From Terrilactibacillus laevilacticus (GTDB lineage Bacteria > Bacillota > Bacilli > Bacillales > Sporolactobacillaceae): a stretch of DNA of 64,000 bases. Shown here in pieces: positions 11,742 to 21,075 of this stretch (position 1 is its first letter; each line of letters begins with the position of its first letter). Position numbers and translations under genes: made by a program. The notes under the pieces were generated by a model that was given only the letters and a program-made list of their open reading frames with translations, did no database searches and had not been told where the DNA came from. The stretch lies in assembly GCF_006517395.1 (NCBI RefSeq), contig NZ_VDCY01000004.1, positions 186,001-250,000 on the forward strand. Direction: 5' to 3'.

Positions 11742-12881
11742 TTAGACATGGTTTAAACAACGATTGACAGCTTCCCTAAACCGACTGGCTGCTTGGCGAA
11801 TATCTTCTTTTGTGGTCCATTTCCCAAAAGATAATCGGACAAGTTCTCTAGCTTCATCTTTCGACCTCCCCATGGCAATAAGCGTACTAGATGGTGCATG
11901 ATGTCCGGAATGACAGGCTGATCCAGTCGCAATAGCAAGGCCTAATTGATTACATGCTAACATTAATTGCTGCCCTTCTATTTTGTTTACACGAATCGCT
12001 AATGTACTTGGCAATGTAGTCTCTTCTTCTCCTTCTATCACAAAAGGCTGATTCAAATCTTTTAAGTTTTCAATAAAAAGTTTTCTCAGTTCTTTCATTC
12101 TTTCAAGTTCATTCGTCATCGTCTTAAAAATGGCTTCAGTCGCTGTTATGAAAGAAGCAATGCCAGGAAGATTAATGGTACCCGCTCGAAACCCTTTTTC
12201 ATGTGTACTATTTGGGAGAAGAGGTTCCCATGTCAGCGATGGATCAATATAGCAAGCCCCAACGCCTTTTGGGCCATAAATTTTATGAGAAGAGATGGAT
12301 AGACTTGATATATGCATAGTATTGACATGAATCGGTAGTCTTCCAAAAGACTGAACAACATCGCAATGAAATAAGATGTTTCTTTTGAACAGTTCGCTTC
12401 CAATCGCTTCTATATCTTGAATAGCCCCAATCTCACTATTCACGTGTCCAAGCGCGACTAAGATCGTCTCTTCTCTTAAATGAGGTATGATGTCATCTAA
12501 ACGAACAATCCCATCAATTTGACGATCTAAATACGTTACATCAAAACCTTCAGTTTCCAACTTTTTAAATGTATTTATTATCGAATCGTGCTCCCCATGT
12601 GACGTGATGAGATGATTCCCTTTATTTCGATTCCCACGAGCCAAACCCTCGATGGCTAAAAAATTACTTTCAGATCCACCAGAAGTAAAGTAAACGCCAT
12701 CTGGATCTCCATTGATAGCTTTAGCTAATTTAGCACGACAGAAATTTAGCAAATCATTCGCTTTTGTCCCCATATCATGGAGACTCATCGTATTCGCAAA
12801 GTATTGTTTGGCAACTTCGGTATATGTTGCAAGTGCTTCATCAGACATCGGTGTCGTCGCAGCATAATCTAAATATATCAT
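11742..12881 (-). CDS. nifS: NifS-like cysteine desulfurase linked to NAD synthesis
   Basis: 379-residue group I desulfurase. PLP-binding segments are SGGSESNFLAIEG and the lysine in SSHKIYGPKGVG (near 200); the active cysteine is in GSACHSGHHAPS near residue 323, within the longer flexible loop of this class. It is divergent from nadBCA, the arrangement known in B. subtilis, where this protein supplies sulfur for the NadA 4Fe-4S cluster. In B. subtilis nadR lies next to nifS; here no nadR is seen on either side. A repeat A copy sits in the shared upstream region. Confidence 0.93.
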   Translation of the reverse strand: MIYLDYAATTPMSDEALATYTEVAKQYFANTMSLHDMGTKANDLLNFCRAKLAKAINGDPDGVYFTSGGSESNFLAIEGLARGNRNKGNHLITSHGEHDSIINTFKKLETEGFDVTYLDRQIDGIVRLDDIIPHLREETILVALGHVNSEIGAIQDIEAIGSELFKRNILFHCDVVQSFGRLPIHVNTMHISSLSISSHKIYGPKGVGACYIDPSLTWEPLLPNSTHEKGFRAGTINLPGIASFITATEAIFKTMTNELERMKELRKLFIENLKDLNQPFVIEGEEETTLPSTLAIRVNKIEGQQLMLACNQLGLAIATGSACHSGHHAPSSTLIAMGRSKDEARELVRLSFGKWTTKEDIRQAASRFREAVNRCLNHV

Positions 12882-12982
12882 GATAAATTCTCCTTAGTTG
12901 TTTTAAGCATAGATAGTTAGCATTAAGTTCGAAAATAGATCATTTTTTTCTTGATTTGTCATCTTGCTTTAATATTCTTTTA

Positions 12983-13137
12983 GTGCCTGTTCAAAAAGGT
13001 GACAAATTAGAAGCAAGAAGGCTAAGAGCGGCGCAGTTTTGAGGACCGTAATGTAGGTTTTTACTACATGAGAACCGGAAAAACAAACGGGTGCCGAGAT
13101 TCGTAGCTTATTATATGGTGACTTTTTGAACAACCTC
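12983..13137 (-). repeat. Repeat family A, copy A1 (short class, 155 bp)
   Basis: Ends GTGCCTGTTCAAAAAGG and CTTTTTGAACAACCTC. Flanked by the 5-bp direct repeat TTTTA (12978-12982 and 13138-13142). Lacks the right module of longer copies. It separates the divergent nifS and nadB promoters. Confidence 0.85.
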
Positions 13138-13202
13138 TTTTATCAATTCTTACCAACTTAGTTTTAATGCTTGCTAATAGTTTAATAATGTGACAATATA
13201 GG

Positions 13203-13212
13203 TGTCAAGACA
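13203..13212 (+). promoter_or_regulatory. Candidate NadR/NiaR operator before nadB
   Basis: TGTCAAGACA within AGGTGTCAAGACATATG, a TGTC-N2-GACA inverted repeat 23 bp before the nadB start. NiaR (YrxA/NadR) sites in Firmicutes are of this type from memory of the family; the protein is not encoded in this window. Confidence 0.5.
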
Positions 13213-13234
13213 TATGTAAAAACAGGTGATGAAA

Positions 13235-14779
13235 ATGGAAACCTTTCAAGCTGATGTTGTTATTATCGGAAGCGGTTTGGCAGCACTATATGCTGCATAT
13301 AAACTTGCCCCACAAAAACAGGTCATCGTGTTGACAAAGGAAGCGTGGACGTCGAGTAATTCATATTTGGCTCAAGGCGGGATCGCAGCCACTTTTGCAG
13401 AAACGGATGATTGGCAGATCCACTTAGAAGATGCCATAAAGGCAGGGCGATTTCATAATAACCAAGAAACAACCGCCTATCTTGTTAAACATAGTAAGCG
13501 TACAATAAAGGATTTAATCGAAGCAGGCGTTCAATTTGATCGCAATAAACAAGGGGAAATTAGTCTGGCTAGAGAAGGCGGGCATTCAGCTTCGCGTGTT
13601 CTTCATGCAGGGGGTGATGCGACCGGAAGGCGAATCGTAGAAACCTTGAAAGCTCGAGTGACGGATACCATCACCATTCATGAACATACATTTGCCATGA
13701 ATCTCATTATCGAAGATCAACGTTGTGTTGGTTGTTTTGCCCTTAATAAAGAAAATGAGCCCGTTATCTATACGGCTGCACATACCATTTTAGCTACAGG
13801 AGGTGCCGGGCATGTATATGAGCCTTCATCGAATGACGAAGCGGTGACTGGAGATGGGTTATCGATGGCTTACCGGGCTGGGGCAGAACTCGCGGATATG
13901 GAATTTATTCAATTTCATCCCACTCTACTTGTCAAGGACGGTAAGTCTTATGGACTCGTTTCTGAAGCGGTCCGAGGGGAAGGAGCCAAATTAGTTAATC
14001 AAGACGGCGAACGTTTATTAGAAGGTGTTCATCCACTTGAGGATTTAGCCCCAAGAGACATTGTAGCCAGGACACTTTATCAGGCAAAACAGAAGGGTCT
14101 TGCTGACACCGTTTATCTTGATATTTCGATGATAAAAGACTTTGATAAACACTTTCCAACCATTACCTCAATTTGTGAAAAGGCTGGTGTGGATATCTCC
14201 GAAGGAAGAATTCCAGTTGCGCCGGGTCATCATTTTTCGATGGGAGGCATCGTAACGGATCAGAATGGACAAAGTTCACTCAATGGTCTTTGGGCTTGTG
14301 GTGAGGTGGCATGTACCGGTGTTCATGGAGCAAATCGGATCGCCAGTCATTCTTTACTCGAAGCCGTAACGTTTGCGGATCGCGTCTCACATGAAATTCT
14401 AGAATCACCCCTTAACACATTTGATTATTTAGAAAAAAGCATTCCAGAAAAATCGACTCTCGAATTACCAAGTCGTAAAGATATCGAAAAACGCATGATG
14501 TCCAATGTCGGTATTATCCGTGACGAACAGACGTTATTAGAAATGAAAAATTGGTGCGAGGAATGGATCGACTTTACACATGTTCCGCGCCAACTTTATA
14601 TAGGAAAAGATGAAATGATCCGTTTCAACATGTTATTAACAGCATGGTTAATTACAACATCTGCACTTGAGAGAACCGAAAGTCGCGGGGGTCATTTCAG
14701 ATCTGATTATCCGAATGAGGATCCAGCATGGCAGTTAAAGCAAATAATAAGGGAGAATCGTCAACTTGAACACTATTAA
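13235..14779 (+). CDS. nadB: NadB, L-aspartate oxidase
   Basis: 514 residues from ATG 13235 (AGGTG 6 nt upstream; earlier GTG 13226 and ATG 13229 are in frame but poorly placed). This flavoenzyme oxidises aspartate to iminoaspartate, the first step of quinolinate synthesis. Seen: the FAD dinucleotide motif VVIIGSGLAALYAAY at the N-terminus, SYLAQGGIAA, the active-site block APGHHFSMGGIVTD and HGANRIASHSLLEA. The C-terminal helical domain includes TSALERTESRGGHFRSDYP. It overlaps nadC by 14 nt and heads nadB-nadC-nadA. Confidence 0.97.
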   Translation: METFQADVVIIGSGLAALYAAYKLAPQKQVIVLTKEAWTSSNSYLAQGGIAATFAETDDWQIHLEDAIKAGRFHNNQETTAYLVKHSKRTIKDLIEAGVQFDRNKQGEISLAREGGHSASRVLHAGGDATGRRIVETLKARVTDTITIHEHTFAMNLIIEDQRCVGCFALNKENEPVIYTAAHTILATGGAGHVYEPSSNDEAVTGDGLSMAYRAGAELADMEFIQFHPTLLVKDGKSYGLVSEAVRGEGAKLVNQDGERLLEGVHPLEDLAPRDIVARTLYQAKQKGLADTVYLDISMIKDFDKHFPTITSICEKAGVDISEGRIPVAPGHHFSMGGIVTDQNGQSSLNGLWACGEVACTGVHGANRIASHSLLEAVTFADRVSHEILESPLNTFDYLEKSIPEKSTLELPSRKDIEKRMMSNVGIIRDEQTLLEMKNWCEEWIDFTHVPRQLYIGKDEMIRFNMLLTAWLITTSALERTESRGGHFRSDYPNEDPAWQLKQIIRENRQLEHY

Positions 14780-15620
14780 ATTAAACATGTTGTTACAAGA
14801 CTTTTTTAATGAAGATTTTGGAGATGGAGATTTAACGAGTGAATCTATTTTTCTTCCAAATGATCAAACATCAGGGACCTATACGGTGAAATCTTCAGGT
14901 GTTGTATCCGGTCTTCATGTTGTGGAGCAAGGCTATAGGCTCATCAACCCTGATATTAAGATGACCGTGCATGTGAACGAAGGGGATTATGTAGAAGCAG
15001 GTGTTGATATCATAACCGTTCAAGGTTCTGTGAGAGATTTACTGACAGCTGAGCGTGTCTTATTAAATCTCTTGCAACGAATGAGTGGCATCGCAACGAT
15101 GACGCACAGAGCTGTCCAAAAGCTTCAAGGATCAAAAACGCGTATTTGTGATACAAGAAAAACAACCCCTGGTTTACGTATGCTTGAAAAATACGCCGTA
15201 ACATGTGGAGGCGGGTTTAATCATCGAACAGGTCTATATGATACAGTCATGTTAAAAGATAACCATATTGCTTATTCGGGGAGTATAAAGCAAGCAGTAG
15301 AAAAAGTTCGAGCAAAACTTGGGCATACAGTGAAAGTTGAAGTAGAGACCACATGTTTAGATGAGGTACGAGAAGCCGTCAAGGCCAATGCAGATATTAT
15401 TATGTTCGATAATTGTACGCCGGATGAAATCCGTAAGCTCATTCAATATGTTCCAAGTCACATTATAACTGAGGCATCTGGAGGTATTGATCTTTCAACC
15501 CTCGAAGCGTACGGGAAAACAGGTGTAGATTATATCTCTCTTGGTTTTCTTACACATTCATATCAAGCGATGGATATCAGTTTTAACATTCAACCGGTTG
15601 AGGTTATCCAAAAAGTTTAG
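14766..15620 (+). CDS. nadC: NadC, nicotinate-nucleotide pyrophosphorylase
   Basis: 284 residues, the normal family length. It converts quinolinate and PRPP to nicotinate mononucleotide. The barrel signature ICDTRKTTPGLRMLEKYAV and GGGFNHRTGLYDTVMLKDNH hold the phosphate and quinolinate binding residues. A TTG start at 14766 is preferred because AAGGGAG lies 10 nt upstream and the residues after it (NTIKLNMLLQDFFNEDFGDGDLTS) match the family N-terminus; it lies inside the nadB 3' end. Confidence 0.96.
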   Translation: MNTIKLNMLLQDFFNEDFGDGDLTSESIFLPNDQTSGTYTVKSSGVVSGLHVVEQGYRLINPDIKMTVHVNEGDYVEAGVDIITVQGSVRDLLTAERVLLNLLQRMSGIATMTHRAVQKLQGSKTRICDTRKTTPGLRMLEKYAVTCGGGFNHRTGLYDTVMLKDNHIAYSGSIKQAVEKVRAKLGHTVKVEVETTCLDEVREAVKANADIIMFDNCTPDEIRKLIQYVPSHIITEASGGIDLSTLEAYGKTGVDYISLGFLTHSYQAMDISFNIQPVEVIQKV

Positions 15621-15656
15621 AAGATCTTAGGCAAGTCAGGAAAGAAAGCGGATCAT

Positions 15657-15739
15657 AGGAGGTGAAGGTGAACGTCTTAGGATGTCACCACAATGATGAG
15701 TCTATTAGAACAATTTGTAAAAACAAACGACTTACCTGA
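15657..15739 (+). other. Strong ribosome site with 23-codon frame overlapping the nadA start
   Basis: AGGAGGTGA (15657-15665) is followed by GTG 15668 and a 23-codon frame that stops at 15737-15739, 45 bases inside nadA in another frame. The nadA start itself has only AGGA 10 nt upstream. It could be a leader peptide for coupled translation, or chance. Confidence 0.35.
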
Positions 15740-16796
15740 AAAGTATAAAACCATGAATCAGGCTGACTTAGAAAAAAAAGCGAAGCAAATGATTGATGAA
15801 CTAGGTTCAAAAGTGTATATTCCAGGCCATCATTATCAAAAAGATGAAGTGATTCAATTTGCTCACGATAAAGGGGATTCACTACAGTTAGCCCAAATTT
15901 CGGCTAAAAATACCGAGGCGGAGTATATCATTTTTTGCGGCGTTCACTTTATGGCGGAAACAGCAGATATTTTAACGAGTGAAGACCAAAAAGTCATTCT
16001 TCCTGACATGAGAGCAGGCTGTTCAATGGCAGATATGGCCAATCTTCACCAACTAGAACGAGCTTGGCCTATTCTCCAAGAAACATTTGGCGATACAATT
16101 ATTCCTATGACTTATGTCAATTCAACAGCTGAAATAAAAGCTTTTTGTGGGAGACATGGTGGAGCAACAGTTACGAGTTCAAATGCTGATAAAATGATGA
16201 GATGGGCTTTTACTCAGAAAAAAAGAATTCTCTTTCTCCCTGACCAACATCTTGGACGAAATACCGGTGCGAAAATGGGGATACCGCTTAAAGATATGGT
16301 CGTGTGGAATCCAATTCAAAATAATTATGAAGGTGAGGCTAGTGAAGAGACAAAAGTGATTCTGTGGAAAGGACATTGTTCCGTCCATGAAAAATTCACG
16401 CTTGAAAACATCAACAGTTGGCGTGAGAAGGATCCAAAGATACAAATTCTTGTCCATCCGGAATGCTCATATGATGTCGTAGAGGCTTCTGACTATGCTG
16501 GTTCGACACAATATATCATTAAAAAAATTGAAGAAGCAGAAGCTGGTACTCATTGGGCTATCGGTACAGAGATGAACTTAGTTCAACGTTTGAAACAAGA
16601 CCATCCTGAACTAACTATTCATTCTCTTAATACGATGATGTGTGCCTGCCTCACCATGAACCGAATTGATCTTCCGCACTTCACCTATGCTTTAGAGAAG
16701 ATTACCGAAGGGGATCCACAAAATATTATTAAAGTGCCTAATAACATAGCCAAAGAGGCAAAACTTGCACTAGACCGTATGCTTGTTCAATCCTAA
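15693..16796 (+). CDS. nadA: NadA, quinolinate synthase
   Basis: 367 residues. It condenses iminoaspartate with dihydroxyacetone phosphate to quinolinate using an oxygen-sensitive 4Fe-4S cluster. The cluster cysteines are visible as C110 in MRAGCSMAD, one in HPECSYDVV and one in [15 protein letters not shown]; the C110 numbering supports the chosen start. Other family blocks are [15 protein letters not shown] and [10 protein letters not shown]. It is the last gene of nadBCA, followed by a clear terminator. The cluster probably depends on the divergent NifS. Confidence 0.97.
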   Translation: MMSLLEQFVKTNDLPEKYKTMNQADLEKKAKQMIDELGSKVYIPGHHYQKDEVIQFAHDKGDSLQLAQISAKNTEAEYIIFCGVHFMAETADILTSEDQKVILPDMRAGCSMADMANLHQLERAWPILQETFGDTIIPMTYVNSTAEIKAFCGRHGGATVTSSNADKMMRWAFTQKKRILFLPDQHLGRNTGAKMGIPLKDMVVWNPIQNNYEGEASEETKVILWKGHCSVHEKFTLENINSWREKDPKIQILVHPECSYDVVEASDYAGSTQYIIKKIEEAEAGTHWAIGTEMNLVQRLKQDHPELTIHSLNTMMCACLTMNRIDLPHFTYALEKITEGDPQNIIKVPNNIAKEAKLALDRMLVQS

Positions 16797-16814
16797 TAAT
16801 TTAGGGTATATTAA

Positions 16815-16849
16815 AAAGGAATGCCAGAATAACTGGTCATTCCTTTTTT
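16815..16849 (+). terminator. Terminator of nadBCA
   Basis: AAAGGAATGCCAG, loop AATAA, CTGGTCATTCCTTTTTT: 13-bp stem with one mismatch and a T run. Confidence 0.9.
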
Positions 16850-16876
16850 GCACTTATAGAGATAAAATTGTTTATA

Positions 16877-17155
16877 GAGGTTGTTCAAAAAGTCACCAAA
16901 TGATAAGCTACGAATCTCGGCGCCCGCTTGTTTTTCCGGTCCTCATGTAGCGGATACAAGAGGATCGCTGGCTAAAACCGCTCACGTCCTGTGGCTGGCG
17001 CCTGAAGCTACCACTTCCTGTGGAATGCCGGTCCTAAGGAACTGCGCCGCTCTTAGACTTCCGACGCCCAGGACGGGCTAGTACTGGCGTTCTGGCAGGA
17101 TGCCAGCGTACTTAGCCAGTAACCCTTTTCATTTGTCACCTTTTTGAACACGCAC
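16877..17155 (+). repeat. Repeat family A, copy A2 (full class, 279 bp)
   Basis: Ends GAGGTTGTTCAAAAAGTC and TTTTTGAACACGCAC. Flanked by TTATA at 16872-16876 and 17156-17160. The right module has CTGGCAGGATGCCAG and GCCCAGGACGGGC hairpins. Small frames inside it recur in other copies only because the DNA is repeated. Confidence 0.92.
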
Positions 17156-17194
17156 TTATAGAGATAAAATATTTAAAAAATAGGAGAATGAACG

Positions 17195-18568
17195 TTGAAA
17201 AAACTCCATTTATTTCATACAAATGATATACATAGCCATTTTGAACATTGGGCAAGTTTTATTACTTATATAAAAAATCAAAGAGAGCAATTAAAAAATA
17301 ATGGTGAACCTTCTCTCCTGTTTGACTTAGGCGATCATATGGATCGAGTGAACCCTCTTACAGAAGGGACGATGGGTTCCGGAAATGTCAAATTGCTTAA
17401 TCAAGCGGGCTATGACTTTATTACAATAGGAAATAATGAGGGCATAACATTTACTAAAGATATTCTTGATCATTTATATGATCACCGCCATTTTCAAGTT
17501 GTATTAGCTAATTTGTATGATAAAGAAGGAAATCGTCCTCATTGGTGTACCCCTTTTGTTATCTTCGAAATCGAAGGAATCACGCTTGGGATAACAGCCG
17601 TGACGGCAAGGTTTAGTGATTTTTATTCACCTCTTGGTTGGGATATACGAGATCCATTTAGTGAAGTAGAACCGATTATCAAATGTTTAAGAGAACAAGC
17701 CGATGCTGTCGTTCTAATGTCGCATATTGGTCTACCATTTGATAAGATGATTTCGGAAAAATTACCGGATATTGACGTTATTCTAGGTTCACATACGCAT
17801 CATTTCTTGCATAATGGTTTAAAAATAGGCTCAACCCTTATTACACAAGCAGGAAAATACGGCCAATTTGCAGGACATGTTACGTTAGAAATTGAAGAAT
17901 CTACAAAAACAATCGTCAATAAAGAGGCATATCTTATTCCATTAGATCAAGATGAAGACATTGAGACCAAATATTTAATTCATGAACTTTCACAAAAAGG
18001 TATGGAAACGTTACAAGAAGTCATAACGGTCATGCCAGGGCCTTTATCAGTCGATTGGTATGGAAAGAGTGAATTGCCTTGTTTGTTGGCTGAGAGCTTA
18101 CGTGAATGGTGCCATGCGGATATGAGTATTATCAATGCAGGGTTGATTTTAAAGGGGTTGGAGCCTGGAGTTGTCACAAAGGAAATGATTCACCGTATAT
18201 GTCCACATCCCATTAATCCATGTAATGTTCAACTAACTGGAGAAGATCTCCTTACCATTATTAATACAGGTAGAGATAAGGAATTTCAAACTTTTGAACT
18301 TAAAGGATTTGGATTCAGGGGAAAAGTGGTTGGAGCTCTGATTTTTAGTGGGCTTAGTTATAATGAACGTGAAGGTAGCATACATGAAGAGGATGTCATG
18401 GTGAATAACCAACCTTTAAATCGGTATGCATCATATAAAGTCGCCACAATCGACATGTTCACCTTTGGAGCCTTATTACCACCGATTGCGAAGGCAAAGC
18501 AAAACTTTTTTATTCCAGAAACCTTAAGAGATCTGCTCGGATGGAAATTGAAGACATATTTTAAATGA
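17195..18568 (+). CDS. yunD: YunD-like metallophosphatase / 5'-nucleotidase family protein
   Basis: 457 residues. The N-terminal calcineurin-like metallophosphoesterase domain shows the metal ligand motifs LFHTNDIHSHFE, FDLGDHMDR, GNNEG (GNHE-type) , VLMSHIG and DVILGSHTHH. The C-terminal half resembles the 5'-nucleotidase substrate domain (SIINAG, NTGRDKEFQTFELKGFGFRG). There is no signal peptide, unlike secreted UshA enzymes, so it should act in the cytoplasm. It is adjacent to yunC and yunB as in B. subtilis. Substrate unknown. Confidence 0.88.
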   Translation: MKKLHLFHTNDIHSHFEHWASFITYIKNQREQLKNNGEPSLLFDLGDHMDRVNPLTEGTMGSGNVKLLNQAGYDFITIGNNEGITFTKDILDHLYDHRHFQVVLANLYDKEGNRPHWCTPFVIFEIEGITLGITAVTARFSDFYSPLGWDIRDPFSEVEPIIKCLREQADAVVLMSHIGLPFDKMISEKLPDIDVILGSHTHHFLHNGLKIGSTLITQAGKYGQFAGHVTLEIEESTKTIVNKEAYLIPLDQDEDIETKYLIHELSQKGMETLQEVITVMPGPLSVDWYGKSELPCLLAESLREWCHADMSIINAGLILKGLEPGVVTKEMIHRICPHPINPCNVQLTGEDLLTIINTGRDKEFQTFELKGFGFRGKVVGALIFSGLSYNEREGSIHEEDVMVNNQPLNRYASYKVATIDMFTFGALLPPIAKAKQNFFIPETLRDLLGWKLKTYFK

Positions 18569-18689
18569 AATTTTTATCATGCTCCTGTGTTGATTTGATA
18601 AAACCAATCTTTTCGCCAAAATGAGGCGCCTCTGGGCGGCCTTTTGTATCTTGGTTTGGTTCAAGCCTAAAAATAGGCACCAAGACTTT

Positions 18690-18717
18690 TCCTTTACCAT
18701 AAGATAATGGTAAAGGA
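18690..18717 (+). promoter_or_regulatory. Hairpin that hides the yunC ribosome site
   Basis: TCCTTTACCAT (18690-18700), loop AAGATA, ATGGTAAAGGA (18707-18717): a perfect 11-bp stem whose 3' arm contains the AAAGGAG of yunC. No T run follows, so it is not a normal terminator. Confidence 0.6.
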
Positions 18718-18728
18718 GTTGTGGTTCA

Positions 18729-19031
18729 ATGGTTAATTTAGAGACGATCATCATCGAAGGAAAGCCTTTTACCAGTGTCACCGTAAAAATGCCAAAAACA
18801 ACATTACTTGCCGTTTATAATGATGTCGGCTACATCATGTGTGGAGCTTTAGATGTTAAATTTCTGAATGATCATTTAAGTGATCGTGGTATCATTAGTG
18901 GTCGTGCTGTAGGAGTAAGAACAATTGATCAATTGCTATCATGTCCTCTTGAGTCTGTGACAACACATGCAGAGCAAATGGGGATTACAAAAGGGATGAT
19001 AGGCAAAGAGGCTTTGTTAAAAATGAGTTAA
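18729..19031 (+). CDS. yunC: YunC, DUF1805 protein
   Basis: 100 residues, full length for DUF1805. Conserved pieces include YIMCGALDVKFLND and SGRAVGVRTIDQLL. Its biochemical role is unknown. ATG 18729 has AAAGGAG 10 nt upstream, but that site is buried in the 11-bp hairpin at 18690-18717, suggesting translational control. It lies between yunD and yunB as in B. subtilis. Confidence 0.88.
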   Translation: MVNLETIIIEGKPFTSVTVKMPKTTLLAVYNDVGYIMCGALDVKFLNDHLSDRGIISGRAVGVRTIDQLLSCPLESVTTHAEQMGITKGMIGKEALLKMS

Positions 19032-19130
19032 ATGAAAGCACAAATAGATAAAATGGATTTAGCGTCATAATAAAAAACGTATGTCCCCCTTTAGTTAGGC
19101 ATATACATGCTTTATAAAGGGGGATTCGCA

Positions 19131-19931
19131 ATGTTTAAACCATATCGAAGATACCGTAAACGACGAAATCTACCTTTCAAACATGTTTTATTAATTACAA
19201 CGATTCTCTTTTCCATCTTTACTTTTGTTGGACTGAGGATTATCGATAAAAGTATCACACCTTCTTTAATGACGATCGCATCAACACAGGCCGATCAGAT
19301 TGGCTCTTATGCCATCAATTATGGCATAGGAAAAAAAACCCTGAATGATTTAACAAATGATTCAGCTAAACTCGACAATCCACAAAAAATAGCAAAACAA
19401 TTAGCAACAATAAAATATAATAAAGAGGGTTATCCAGTCAACGTAACGCCAAACACCGTTGCCATAACACAATACATGACTGAAACGGAAAATCGAATTC
19501 AATGGTTCCTTCGTATGGTCGAAAGAGGGAACGTTGATTTTAGTAATTCGGAATTAGACGATGTCACAATAAAGGAAAATCCTAAAAAACACAGTGGTGT
19601 GGTTGCAGAAATACCATTAGGTGAAGCTTCTCACAATGCTTTGTTATCGAACTTAGGACCTAGAGTGCCCATTAATATGGAATTAATCAGTGATGTTAAA
19701 GTTAATGTTGTTTCCAAGGTGACAGCGTTAGATATTACCACCAACTATTATCGACTCTATCTTCAAGTTCGTGTTGATATTAATGTTATTATTCCATTTG
19801 CGGTTAAGGCAAAACCGATTACTCGAAATGTCCCTATTTTTGAAACGCTTGTTAAAGGGCCAGTTCCTTCTTATTATCAGGATGGAAATGGCGCTCATTC
19901 AACACCAGCCTTACCATTACCTAAAAAATGA
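19131..19931 (+). CDS. yunB: YunB, sporulation protein
   Basis: 266 residues from ATG 19131 (AAAGGGGG 7 nt upstream; an earlier in-frame ATG at 19107 has no site). Basic N-terminus, one membrane helix at about residues 17-40, then an extracytoplasmic domain with MTIASTQADQIGSYAINYGI and a C-terminal GEASHNALLSNLGPRVPINMEL, the arrangement in YunB. In B. subtilis yunB is expressed in the mother cell and affects sporulation; the mechanism is not known. Followed by a strong terminator. Confidence 0.9.
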   Translation: MFKPYRRYRKRRNLPFKHVLLITTILFSIFTFVGLRIIDKSITPSLMTIASTQADQIGSYAINYGIGKKTLNDLTNDSAKLDNPQKIAKQLATIKYNKEGYPVNVTPNTVAITQYMTETENRIQWFLRMVERGNVDFSNSELDDVTIKENPKKHSGVVAEIPLGEASHNALLSNLGPRVPINMELISDVKVNVVSKVTALDITTNYYRLYLQVRVDINVIIPFAVKAKPITRNVPIFETLVKGPVPSYYQDGNGAHSTPALPLPKK

Positions 19932-19940
19932 TTTAATACA

Positions 19941-19981
19941 AAAAGGAAGGATGTATGGTCGTGGTCATACATCCTTCCTTT
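19941..19981 (+). terminator. Terminator of yunB
   Basis: AAAGGAAGGATGTATG, loop GTCGTGGT, CATACATCCTTCCTTTC: a perfect 16-bp stem. It could serve both directions. Confidence 0.85.
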
Positions 19982-19990
19982 CTTCAATTT

Positions 19991-20076
19991 ACTCCACCTT
20001 AACGGCTAGTAAAGATCCCGCCTCAAGATTCTGAATAATCAAAGAAGATAGGAGGGGATCAACTGCCCGTAAAGAG
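19991..20076 (+). repeat. Repeat family B, copy B2 (left half only)
   Basis: Has CCACCTTAACGGCTAGTAAAG, GAAGATAGGAGGGGATC and AACTGCCCGTAAAG, then stops; the hairpin module and TAAAGTG end are missing. The truncated edge is 4 bp from the lytH stop (TGA at 20080-20082). Confidence 0.8.
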
Positions 20077-20079
20077 CCT

Positions 20080-21075
20080 TCATTTTTTATGTTGTTGTAA
20101 ACTTTTTGTTTCCCATGTTCGTAAGTATGGATATGGATCAAATGAAAATTCAGTACGACCATTATCTCGATACATACCATAGTGTAAATGGGGAGGGAAT
20201 TTGCCCTGTGTTCCTTCAGGTCCATAACCGGAGCTTCCAACATAACCGATGACTTGTCCTGGTTTTATCACTGATCCTTCATGAACGTTGTTGGCATAGC
20301 CTCGTAAATGTCCAAAGTAATGATAATTATTTTGTGGGTCTCTCGTACCGATACGCCATCCTCCATATTTATTCCACCCCATCATTTCGATAACACCGTA
20401 AGACGTAGCGAGAACTGGCGTCCCGTAGTCAGCAAAAATATCAGTTCCTTCATGTATGCGTAGACCGCCCCATCCTCGTCTAGCACCCCAAGTTGATTGA
20501 TAATCATAATTCATATGAACAGGGACTGGAAAAGCATGAGTTTCTAACTGTGTGGTATTGAAGTGTCGATATAGTTTGGCGTATTCAGTTATCATTTCAA
20601 CCGTTTTTCCACGATGATACATTTTCCATAAGGCAATTTTCTCATTGTCTAGACCGGGTCCTTCATGTGAAAGGATAGAAGCATAGCTATATAAAACATC
20701 TTCAGGGGAGTGGATATCGATGATGCCATCACCATTTCCATCCTTTCCTTGCCCTTGAAAAAAACCAATAGATTTTGGATTTGTATCTTTCGGATTTGGA
20801 TTTAATAATCCAACCCACAGATGTTCATCCATTTTTATACCAATCAGCTCATCGTTTGTATTTGTCGTTGACTTTAGTCTGTGGATATTGCGTTCATATT
20901 GATCGCAGGCAGCTAAGATTGTCCAAGGTACACCAGTGACTGCAGCTGTTTTCAGATATAACGCTTTACGTTCATCAAATATATCTTGTTTAGCAAGACT
21001 GTTTTTATCAACTAAAGGGGTAGAAAAGCAAAATAAGAGCAGTGATAAAAACAAGGTTCGAAATAAAAAAGACAT
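20080..21075 (-). CDS. lytH: LytH, sporulation-specific M23 peptidase
   Basis: 331 residues with an N-terminal signal peptide or membrane anchor (residues 1-20). A lytic-transglycosylase-like region (WTILAACDQYERNI, SIGFFQGQGKDGNGDGIID) precedes a C-terminal M23 zinc peptidase with HEGTDIFADYG, YYHYFGHLRG-type and HLHYGMY metal motifs. In B. subtilis LytH is an L-Ala-D-Glu endopeptidase that leaves single L-alanine side chains in spore cortex. It is convergent with yunB as in B. subtilis. Truncated repeat B2 abuts its stop codon. Confidence 0.92.
   Translation of the reverse strand: MSFLFRTLFLSLLLFCFSTPLVDKNSLAKQDIFDERKALYLKTAAVTGVPWTILAACDQYERNIHRLKSTTNTNDELIGIKMDEHLWVGLLNPNPKDTNPKSIGFFQGQGKDGNGDGIIDIHSPEDVLYSYASILSHEGPGLDNEKIALWKMYHRGKTVEMITEYAKLYRHFNTTQLETHAFPVPVHMNYDYQSTWGARRGWGGLRIHEGTDIFADYGTPVLATSYGVIEMMGWNKYGGWRIGTRDPQNNYHYFGHLRGYANNVHEGSVIKPGQVIGYVGSSGYGPEGTQGKFPPHLHYGMYRDNGRTEFSFDPYPYLRTWETKSLQQHKK

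Noticed and set aside
16881-17081. Recurring frames inside family A repeats (for example at 16881, 24905, 28327, 39492, 44228)
   Set aside because: They exist because the DNA is repeated, lack ribosome sites and are broken differently in each copy.
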